Shown here: piece by piece, positions 56,270-64,000 of the stretch | Position numbering within the stretch: position 1 is the stretch's first letter | Layout of the letters: every line of letters starts with the position of its first letter | Source of the DNA: Angiostrongylus vasorum | Taxonomy: Eukaryota > Nematoda > Chromadorea > Rhabditida > Metastrongylidae | Direction of reading: 5' to 3' | Assembly: GCA_018806985.1 (NCBI GenBank) | Contig: JADANN010000187.1 | Span: forward strand, 124,001-188,000 | DNA: 64,000 bases | Program-made: the position numbers and the translations under genes | The notes under the pieces: generated by a model | What the model was told of the DNA's origin: nothing | The model's input: the letters and a program-made list of their open reading frames with translations, nothing else | Databases searched by the model: none

Positions 56270-57880
56270 TGTCTATGACCTGAGAGTACTTATGAATTAA
56301 GAACTGGAAAGTGTTCTTTTCTTGTGAGACAAATATTCTGTTAAATTGCTGGCGCGATTGCGACGATATGACCGATTAACTTGCAAACTACGGTCGAAAA
56401 TCCAACCATCAAAACGAGAATACGCCTCATTGAATAGGGCTAGAGGTTCCAACACTGCTGACATTATTTATAATCGGTGTATCATTTATTTTTTATTGAT
56501 TACCGGATAAATGGAGCGGGTAAGTTTTCCACTTTCACAAATTGTATGGTAGAGATGACGAATCACTTTTCTCTCGTCGACGAAACACGGCCTGTGTGTT
56601 TTTCCGCAAGGGTTTTCGTGAGGAACTCAGATCGTTTGTCTCTCATACAGATGTCCTATTGCTTAGCTGACACCAGAAATATCGAATTTGTTCCTTTACA
56701 GTTATTTTTGAGCGATGTGCTTCGTGTAGTACCCACGATTTTCCACATAATATTCGTCTAGCATCATATTGTTAACCGTCCGCTTAAGTAAGTATTAAGT
56801 TTAAATGCCTCCGTTTTATGAGTTTAAAAGGACTACGTTTAAGATTTTTTCTCTTTATGGCGCTTTGAACACACTGATTACACTACTTCTGCTTCCACCG
56901 AGATGTCTGAGGTACATTCTAAGAAAAAACAGACTTAGATGTGCGCGAGGCCCTACGCGCTACGTCCTCAATTCATCATTGTGTTCCTGAAAAATCGCTA
57001 GTTTCTACTTTTTCTTCTGCTCTGATGCACTGTGGAGTTCATGTTCACGTTTATTTAACGACTTGGATATATATAGCCAGAACGCTCTGTGATGATTGTT
57101 TTGCTAAGGTTAAGTGAAGATTGAATATGGATCTCATCTTACTCGAAATCCTCACATCTGCGGTGCTTATGAGACCATCTTGTACTTCAACAACTACAGT
57201 CGGTGGAATCAACTTTTATTCTCGTTTATTCCTGTTTGTAATGGAAATTATGAGATCCACACAGTAGATGTAATCACGGGTCAGCTAAAATGTAAAAAAC
57301 TATTCCTCTTTACTCGTCTGACTTGAAGCTCGACAAAAGTAATAGCCAGTCATTCGTCTACTATCATTTCCATGTCTTCTGGTTCCGACTAATGAATGAT
57401 TTCAAGACAGACACTCCTTTAGTGAAATAGTGTCGCCTTAGCTTATGCCTTCTCTACGCTTGTGACGAAATTTCTTGAAAACCCAGGATTTTGAATGTGG
57501 AATCCGAATGCTGCTATCGAAAAGCCCTCGTATATTTGTGGAATGAAGGAATCGGTTGTCTAAAGTGAAAGTCATCATTACGTTAACCATCCATAGTGAG
57601 GATGACCTTATGCCAACGATTGTTCTCAGTCAATGTCTACCTGTTTCATTTACTACAACAACGGCTCTTCCTTGTTATCCCAAATAAGCCTGGCCGGACG
57701 CTAGATTGAGGACAGCCAGAGACGCTGATTTGGTCAATGTCTCAATTTTTTCCAATGTCATCAAGATGAATCGATCCAGGTCTTCTGAACATCGAAAGCG
57801 ACTTATCGCTCCCATGCTTTTGAGGACCGTATTTTTATTTAATGTCTTGGTCTGAATAGTCGATATTTTGTTGCATTGAT
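56270..57880. other. Unit 2 sequence without recognised genes
   Basis: The start continues the match to 36,430-36,720 of unit 1. A family B-like remnant (CACACAGTAGATGTAATCAC, near 57,257) is the only repeat seen. The frame at 56,477-56,761 has no splice support. Confidence 0.4.
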
Positions 57881-58200
57881 AAACAAACACGAGGATGCTT
57901 TAAAAACTTAATTTTTATCTAACGTTTCGGCGCCTTCATCTTTAGAACTGGCAATGCTTCAAGTCGACTACCCACAACAGTTATTCCTTCAATTTGAATC
58001 TTCGCGGTCTCATCGAGTCGAAGCCATTGAAGTCGCGCAGTACGAATGAAGTAACTTGTTGATCTCCGTAGGGTCTCAGAGTTTCATTGCAAGAATTAGC
58101 TGCTTTGAACACTTCACTCTAATCACAAGTGTTCTGAAGAAGGCGAAAGTGACGAAAGGTCACGGTAAAGTTTTATAACAATCTTATGTTTGCTTGCCAG
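57880..58200. mobile_element. Inverted-repeat element with two hammerhead-like motifs
   Basis: The left arm has a minus-strand motif (57,918-57,949: GAAGGCGCCGAAACGTTAG) and the right arm a plus-strand motif (58,130-58,165: GTTCTGAAGAAGGCGAAAGT then GACGAAAGGTCACGG). Both flanks carry AAAACTT/AAGTTTT and ACGAGG/CTTATG type ends. The left helix II has lost its loop; the right has an intact CUGAAGA. Divergence between arms is high, so this is an old copy. Confidence 0.45.
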
Positions 58201-58249
58201 TATAATAGGATATTGATTATTCAACTCCATATTTTCCATGGGCATGTGT

Positions 58250-58420
58250 ACTACAATGTGCTACCATGCACTACACCCGGGATACGTATTTGGTTCGAAC
58301 CGGCTCTCTGAGCTTGCTAAGCGGTCCATCGGTGTGGGATCGGCAAATTGCTACCACACCTATCTAAGAGGATAGCAGCACTGACTTGAAACATTGGTAC
58401 GCTACAGTAAGCTATACGAA
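58250..58420 (+). mobile_element. tRNA-derived SINE, family A, remnant
   Basis: A box B-like TTGGTTCGAACCGG, then GTGGGATCGGCAAATTGCTA and AGAGGATAGCAGCACTGACT match the family body. Tail missing. Confidence 0.55.
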
Positions 58421-60511
58421 CTTGAAATTGAAGTGAAAATAACTTTGAGAACTCGAAAACGTTTGCCACCATTAAAGGGCGCAAAGATAAGTTAATTACA
58501 GTAAACCAACGCTCAAGAAAATCAAATAAGTGCATTAGTCCGATTGCTGGACAAAGTTAAAGTGTAACTGCAAGCAACCGTTAGCTCGATGCTTATATAA
58601 GGTCCGTCAATCATATGCTTAGGAGGCGATGGCAATTGTTCCATTTGGAAGAAACTGAATGATGAATGAGATTTCATTACGTGAACTCGTCATGAGCCAG
58701 CCTGACGTATTACACCACGGAGCTTCTGCACAAACTCTTGTTCTTCAAATCCGAGAACTGGTGTCGATCGTTGGTCAGGGCAGGCGTGAATCCTTCTGTT
58801 TTCGTCAGGCCGTTATCGTTCTGTTTCAGTCCACAGCGCGTCCCTGTCTTTTGCAACCTATTTGTTCATTCCGGTTGCTTTTTTTGTTCCTTTTCCCTTT
58901 TTATTTTTTTCTTCTTCGTCATTGTATTAAATACTGTAGAGCAGAAAAAAAGGCGTAAAAATGAATAAGAATGTGAGACTGGTGCTACGAAAGGATTGTA
59001 ACATGGATGTTCAGGATGTCATTTTTCCAATAACAGTCAGCTATCATTGGTTTGTTTCCAGATATCAACGTTATGCCTTTGTGTCCCTTTGTCTCCTTTC
59101 AATCTCATTCCATGCGTTTGTTTTTTGTCAAAATAATGCTTCCAACCCAGTAAAGCCATAATATCCAGCTGTTCTTCATTAGCACTATTCGCTTTCTGGA
59201 ACCCACTTTTCTAACCACATCTGGAGCTTTTTGTTTTTCTTTCTACGATTATTTTGCTAACAATTGTTCGGATTCTTCTTCTACGTGGATCCATTCATTG
59301 CACTTATCCTGCAATCGATATTGTCAATCAATTCTGGAAAGTGATGAATAGGTTTCACTCATTTCTACAGTCACACCCTAATGGGCTAAATCACTGTATC
59401 TGCCCGGCTACTAACAAAAACCTTGATCACATCGGTATTGATTCACGTTGTGAGTTGATCACTATCATCCAGGCAAACCTTAGAAGTCCAGCTACTTTCT
59501 TATAGTTAGGTAATCACAGTTCCGGGCTATAGCACTTGGCACATGAATTCTCTGCTCAGATTTTTCCTAAAACAAGCCAGTCTAAAGGGAAATATAAGTA
59601 ACGCCTGATGACTAACGTATCGTAAAATCATTGGGTGATAAACTACTATCCGGATAGGCGATTTAACTGTGCTTATAAGCTCAGAAGACCTGAATGGCTG
59701 CTTCACCCTTGCTCCTGCCTATTGTATTTGCTCTGACTAAAGCTGTTCCCATTTCTTCAAAGTCTTTATAAAAGCGTACTATTGCTGGATCTCTGGGAAA
59801 CGACATTGAATCTGAAAGGGCTTTTAGTTCTTTCTTGGCCAACTACAATTTCTACTGCGTTTTTCGGTGTTTTCTTCTCCACGTGTATTATCCGGATATG
59901 TGGGCGTTGTGAAAAGCAAATTAACGGATTAAGAGGGCAAACATACGGCGGTCGTCTCTCAATCTCGTAATGCCAGAGAATTTCATTCCATCATTGCCCC
60001 GTTGTCGTGCCATCGTGGCAGAAACTTCCTATAGTCAGTGATTAACAGCTAGCTTTTTTGTTGCATTTTCTAAAAATCTTCATAAATCACCAATGATGCC
60101 AGTTTTTTCGAATCCTCAGAAAACACGTGAGGTAGCAGAAAAAGAACTTCTATGTCCATAAAAAGGTTTTTCCCATCAGATCTTTGTGGAAGTTGTTGGA
60201 GTCACAGGAACTGCATCTTCCTAACTTTTCATCGACATTGATCTTCTAAACTCTATTTCGATGACATTTTTCTTGTGGGTGCGAAAACCTACTTAGATTG
60301 AACTTAAGTCCACGTAGAAATGAAGACGACATTAGTCAGTGGGCGAGAAGAACACAAAAATCCCCTATCCATAATGCTATCTGTTGAATTGTGCGATTTT
60401 AAAGCTGTATGAGTGATGGTACGTCGTGTCTGACTCTTCACTTCCCCTTCAACCTCATGAGTCAGCATTAGTTCCATTCAGTATGAATACACGAAGAATC
60501 AGAGCGTCGTG

Positions 60512-60613
60512 ATGTTTGTCGCGCTGCTCCTACTACCAGCCGTGACATCGCTGTGTTCCGATACCGCCACCTGTATCAATCGAATCAGAGAGGTAGTGGC
60601 CGCGCCGAGGGAA
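60512..60613 (+). CDS. Signal-peptide first exon, probable PEBP-like gene
   Basis: ATG at 60512 opens a frame starting MFVALLLLPAVTSLCSD, a typical signal peptide with likely cleavage after Ser or Leu near residue 14. Two cysteines follow (C15, C21). The exon ends GAA|GTAAGTT, a strong donor in phase 0. Such a compact first exon suggests a secreted protein. The nearest coding exon downstream on the same strand is the PEBP-like exon at 63,686, so I place both in one gene. The roughly 3 kb between them holds a hammerhead motif, family D, a PLE end and two SINEs. The assignment to one gene is inference. Confidence 0.6.
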
Positions 60614-60754
60614 GTAAGTTACCCAACTCTACGAATGTTTCCTACATTTTTTAAGTTTTTCAACAACATATTCCAAAGAATTACCCAAAAAAATTAATGT
60701 AAAGATTCCGAATATCTTTTTTTCTTACACGACCCACCTTCACGTCTACTGGGC

Positions 60755-60870
60755 GGCTCCTAGCATTTCTTGCATTCGATTAGTTTCCCTACATCCATCC
60801 TACACGAAGGCCTTCGAACTTTTTGTGTGTGGGTTCGGATGCTGCTTGAGGATTATCGTCTTCTTTAAGA
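60755..60870 (-). mobile_element. SINE family B, fragment
   Basis: On the minus strand: AATCCTCAAGCAGCATCCGA, GTTCGAAGGCCTTCGTGTAG and AATCGAATGCAAGAAATGCT match the last third of the family. It lies in the first intron region of the putative PEBP-like gene. Confidence 0.55.
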
Positions 60871-61070
60871 ATGTCGTTGAATGCTGGCCGATTCCACTCT
60901 TTTACAAGTCATAGGGATTGCCTGGAAGGAGTGTTTCCAATTGGACCTCAGAGAGCAGACTGGTCTCAGAGAAGACTGGTACCAATCTCAAGGTCCCTGA
61001 GGGATGAGCGGCTTGTTCATCTAGTGGGAGTCGAATTATCACCATGCTGGGACTCTCACACGTAACAGCA

Positions 61071-61109
61071 CGGATGTGAGGAAGGCAAAAACCGCCGAAA
61101 CGTCAGCCA
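61071..61109 (+). ncRNA. Hammerhead-like motif followed by AAC-rich tail
   Basis: CGGATGTGAGGAAGGCAAAA then ACCGCCGAAACGTCAGCC. Helix II (GGC/GCC), GAAA and GUC are intact; the first core base is G instead of C. A run of CAACAACAACA-type repeats (61,115-61,180) and AACTTCGCATCAGCTC follow. Similar AAC-rich sequence follows the motifs at 14,961 and 40,055. Confidence 0.55.
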
Positions 61110-61218
61110 TCGACCAACAGCAACAACAACGATAAAGACAGCGACAACAACGGCGACAACAATAACAACAACGACAACTATACCAACTTCGCATCAGCTC
61201 AAAAAGATCAGTTCATGC

Positions 61219-61607
61219 TTACTTGGATACTTGGATGGCCCGTCTTTACTGGTTGTGCGGGCCCCAACATATTTTTCCATTATCCGGAGATTTTCCGGTT
61301 TCGCCATTGTGCTTTCCTGGATTCCCGAGGTCAGCTTGGCCAGAGTCTGCCCCAGGTCTTCACCAACCACAGGCAGTCGCAGTCCTTGTGGATCAGGAGG
61401 GAGATTTTCCACCATACGACTTTGATACCAGGGCGGTGGTGGATCCTGGCATTGGTTTACTCTTAGCTAGGCTTCCTGATGGAAACGCCGGACTCCTTCT
61501 TAGCTTGGGAGACCCTGCCAGGGATGAATCCCCCCGCTACACATCGCAGCCCGACATCCAGGAACCACCTCCCAGCCACGATGAGGCGGTAAACCGTTGG
61601 GAGGAGA
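61219..61607 (+). mobile_element. Family D retroposon inserted in a PLE end
   Basis: ACTTGGATACTTGGATGGCC start, AAACCGTTGGGAGGAGAC end, flanked by CAGTTCAT at 61,210 and 61,609. On its left is the hammerhead, AAC-run and CTTCGCATCAGCTC end; on its right ATGCCGAGGTTTATAGAAAG, which at 2,742 is contiguous with the PLE end. It is open for 131 codons. The nested order shows that D inserted after the PLE. Confidence 0.8.
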
Positions 61608-62045
61608 CCAGTTCATAAGAGCATATAAATGAGTATATCAACTATTTATGCCGAGGTTTATAGAAAGTCAGACTATTGAATTATCACCGTGCTTTTTGAT
61701 AAACGGTACAATCACCTCTGTGATACCCATTTCCTCATATTCCACATCACGATGTAGAAACAATGGGATTGTATTCTCACTGCTTTTGTATCTATTACTA
61801 TCTACTAACGCTAATATTCTTCATCGAGTTTTTACTAGTTTGGCGATAGGATTGGAATTACAACAAAGAAGACGGTGAGATATGAGCAAAAGTGGAAACC
61901 TCAGTTAAGCTTCAAACCCACGACAACACGAGCTCACGTGCTATGGACCACACCAACCGAAAATCAGAACTGCTGTGATGAAATAAAAGCATATCATTTA
62001 CAGGCAAAAAAAGTACATAATCATCAATAAGAATAGAGCTTAAAA

Positions 62046-62322
62046 GGATAAAGCTTTCGGCGTTGATCAATCCCCTGAGGGATGCGCCACGCATTCGACT
62101 TCATAATGTATCGTTGGAGGTGATTGAATGCATATCTGGCCTTTACAATGACTCGCGGTGGTCTATCGATGTATCGAGCCATTGCTGCTATCTTCCCAGA
62201 CAAATCTGGTACCAATTTGCCGAGCCCGGAGGGATAGAAGGCTTGGTGGGCCATGGGCGCGGGGATCGATTCCACGTGTGTGTCGCAGCGGCGCCCTCCA
62301 ACCACTGCGGCACACGCGCCCC
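62046..62322 (-). mobile_element. tRNA-derived SINE, family A
   Basis: Well preserved minus copy: GGGGCGCGTGTGCCGCAGTG head, box B GTGGAATCGATCCCC, and tail GGGATTGATCAACGCCGAAA. It lies in the intron region of the PEBP-like gene. Confidence 0.88.
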
Positions 62323-62548
62323 TCAATAAGAATAGATTTTTTAATATGAATCTAAAGGCAAATCACCTTAATCGTTGGAAACTGCAAAGAATTTTTTCCA
62401 CATATAGATGAAAAAAGTCGATGTAAAAAACGGAAATATTTCTGATGCGCTTCATGAAACCAGCTTTTATTTAACTGTGGCATGATAAATCACTATTTTT
62501 CTGTGTTCATGGGCCTACACGAACCCGTTGTCAAGAAATCCATATCAT

Positions 62549-62580
62549 AGCTAAGGTTTCGGCGCTCACCTTCCTCACAG
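62549..62580 (-). ncRNA. Degenerate hammerhead-like motif
   Basis: On the minus strand: GCTGTGAGGAAGGTGAGCGC then CGAAACCTTAGC. GAAA is intact and a helix II GGUG/CGCC is possible, with two core changes. No PLE coding sequence is nearby. Confidence 0.35.
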
Positions 62581-62981
62581 CGGCAACGAGTCGGATCACT
62601 TCAAAGTCGTTTATTCTTGCGATGTTCACCTTTTTAGTTACACCAAGTTTAATCCACTGAAATGGAATCAAGCACGAATCGATGCTCCTACATTCTTACT
62701 GACTGGTTCTAACTACTTTCCCGTTTTCAATGTTAACTTCTAGAAAGTTAAACTTCTTTTAGGGCAGATAATGGTTCAAAGTCCTAAATGTGTAGTTGTT
62801 TGAAGGAGCTATGCGCGAACTGTACGGAGGCCGGAGTACGGTGCTCTAGCCAAACTCCTCCGGTTTTCCTGGAGTCCGTTTTCTAATGTTGAGCTGCGTG
62901 CACTCTCGAGTGCTTTAACCAAACCGACTCCGGCTGATTCCTACAAGGAAAACTTTTTATATCATTGCTCTAGAAATTTGA

Positions 62982-63246
62982 GTGTGTGGCGCAGTGGTCA
63001 GAGGAGCCCTGCAACACGCGCGTAGAATCGACCCCAGTGCCCACGTCCCACCAAGCCCTCCAACCCTCCGAGTTCGGCAAATTAGTACCAGATTTGTCTG
63101 GAAGGATAGCAGCACTGGCTCGATACATCGGCAGGTCACCGCGAGTCATTGTAAAGGCCAGATATGCATTCAATCACCTCTAAGCAATGCTTAATGAACT
63201 CGAATGCACGGCACATCTCTCAGGGATTGATCAACGTCGAGAGCTT
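62982..63246 (+). mobile_element. tRNA-derived SINE, family A
   Basis: Plus copy: GTGTGTGGCGCAGTGGTCAG head, GTAGAATCGACCCC box B, body GTCTGGAAGGATAGCAGCAC, tail GATCAACGTCGAGAGC. With the minus copy at 62,046 it forms an inverted SINE pair about 660 bp apart. Confidence 0.88.
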
Positions 63247-63426
63247 TTATTTTTTATGACCATTGTACCAATTCAACAAATGAGATATAAGTCTTCTAAG
63301 ACTAAAATTTGTAAGTGCGGGAGCTCGCTGTTGTAGATCGTATATTAGGAAACGAAAGATATATAATTTCTTAATAGAATGAAAAGATTTCTTTAAATAA
63401 CACCAAACGCCGATATTTCGATTCAG

Positions 63427-63542
63427 ATTCTGGTTTGGAGAGCAGCGCCGCTCGCTATGTCAAGGACGAAATGCTGATCCAGTTGATTGCTTCGGACCAC
63501 CACAGCTGAGTGCTTTTCATTCGGTTGGAAGCCGATTATTTC
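63427..63542 (+). CDS. Candidate middle exon of PEBP-like gene, frameshifted
   Basis: After ATTTCGATTCAG one frame reads SGLESSAARYVKDEMLIQLI and then ASD before a stop at 63,511. An overlapping frame reads PPQLSAFHSVGSRLF and could splice (donor TTTC|GTGTCA, phase 1) in frame to the next exon. The two together look like the N-terminal part of a PEBP-type protein interrupted by a small indel near 63,490. A real frameshift, an assembly error or chance cannot be separated here. Confidence 0.3.
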
Positions 63543-63685
63543 GTGTCAGGACCTATCATGCCGCTTATTTGAGAAATTTGAGAATTTTCCCACGGGTCAT
63601 CTTCAGAGCTCATTCAGGTTTTTGTTGGAGAGTTATGAAAAAACAATGAATGCCGTAACTTTTATGACTAAACTAAACAATTCAG

Positions 63686-64000
63686 GACAGTATCGTGCTT
63701 GTGATCATGAATTCCGGGCTGGGAATGGAAGTGTGCAAATCATTGAAGCCGATCCGGATATGGCTCCAGTGGCACCGTTTTTCATTCGTTTTAAACCAGA
63801 AATCACTTGGCACGGGCTACAGTACAACGAAGAATTTACAATTGCCATAATTGATGTTGGATTCGGCTCGTTGAGCTATCTGATTACAGGATTTCCTCGA
63901 CAAACAAAAGTGCTTCACAATTACGAGCCATCGGAAAACTTTCGTCCGGAACCGAATCCGATGGCCGTGGTTGTGTTCGGAACGTCGAATATGGCACTGA
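63686..64000 (+). CDS. PEBP-like (phosphatidylethanolamine-binding fold) exon, 3' partial
   Basis: The acceptor is AACAATTCAG. The frame is open from CAG 63688 to the window edge (104 codons). It reads QYRACDHEFRAGNGSV, later a WHGLQYNEEFTIAIIDVGFG segment, SYLITGFP, and NYEPSENFRPEPNPMAVVVF. The alternation of a strand ending in a DVGFG turn, a hydrophobic strand and a Pro-rich segment matches divergent PEBP-domain proteins, a group that includes secreted nematode proteins and mitochondrial ribosomal protein L38. The canonical DPDAP pocket motif is replaced by IDVGFG, so ligand binding may differ. The gene continues beyond the window. Confidence 0.72.

Larger units (their letters stand above)
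41700..60230 (+). repeat. Tandem duplication, second unit (about 18.5 kb)
   Basis: Starts immediately after the first unit ends and keeps the same order and orientation. It is shorter mainly because the first unit has extra insertions (RTE LINE, PLE fragments, SINEs). The conserved islands ACATACGGCGGTCGTC (41,370 and 59,940) and AAAGCAAATTAACGRATT (41,348 and 59,916) are among the clearest anchors. Confidence 0.75.

Noticed and set aside
61223..61618. 131-codon ORF as a host gene
   Set aside because: It coincides with a family D copy that has target-site duplications; other copies are frameshifted relative to it.
1..64000. CRISPR arrays, bacterial operons, integrons or phage modules
   Set aside because: No regularly spaced repeats and no bacterial gene organisation; introns, SINEs and LINEs indicate a eukaryotic nuclear genome.

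Overview
The window looks like nuclear DNA from a nematode, most likely a clade V strongylid (hookworm-like) worm. The grounds are TTTCAG-type splice acceptors, short exons in large TE-filled introns, decayed RTE-type LINEs, several tRNA-derived SINE families and Penelope-like elements (PLEs). Nothing looks bacterial: there are no operons, ribosome-binding sites or long uninterrupted ORFs. Most long reading frames here are transposon fragments or chance.

Left part (1-15,188, + strand): eight phase-compatible exons (2806-15188) form the 3' part of a GRAF/ARHGAP26-type Rho GTPase-activating protein gene, from just after the expected RhoGAP domain, through a Ser/Thr/Pro-rich linker, to a C-terminal SH3 domain and stop codon. 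The exons sum to 981 nt (327 codons including the stop) with no internal stop. Their introns hold two head-to-head PLE copies (1-2760), tRNA-derived SINEs (families A, B and C), a compact PLE with inverted terminal repeats (12,590-13,470) and a 390-bp retroposon (family D).

Middle part (about 16,850-60,230): I read this as one ancient direct tandem duplication. A first copy (about 16.85-41.66 kb) is followed directly by a second (about 41.70-60.23 kb). Many collinear anchors match between them, and each copy has its own TE insertions, which give paralogous 'empty sites' for a SINE and for family D. Conserved islands include two degraded exons resembling a PP2C-fold TAB1-like pseudophosphatase, a C-terminal exon with its 3' flank (30,700-31,140 and 50,400-50,820), and islands that may be coding on the minus strand. 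Most are broken, so the region is best read as decaying duplicated genes.

Right end (60,512-64,000, + strand): a signal-peptide exon and, about 3 kb downstream, an open exon of a PEBP-like domain protein that runs off the window.

The most unusual theme is a set of about 15 short motifs with the layout of minimal hammerhead ribozymes (CUGANGA core, 3-4 bp helix II, GAAA, then ACGUC/ACGUU). They recur on both strands and several lie within recognisable PLE sequence. Helix II arms change together between copies (GGC/GCC, GGCG/CGCC, GACG/CGUC). Helix III is reduced to the self-complementary ACGU, so folding would probably need two copies pairing in a dimer.
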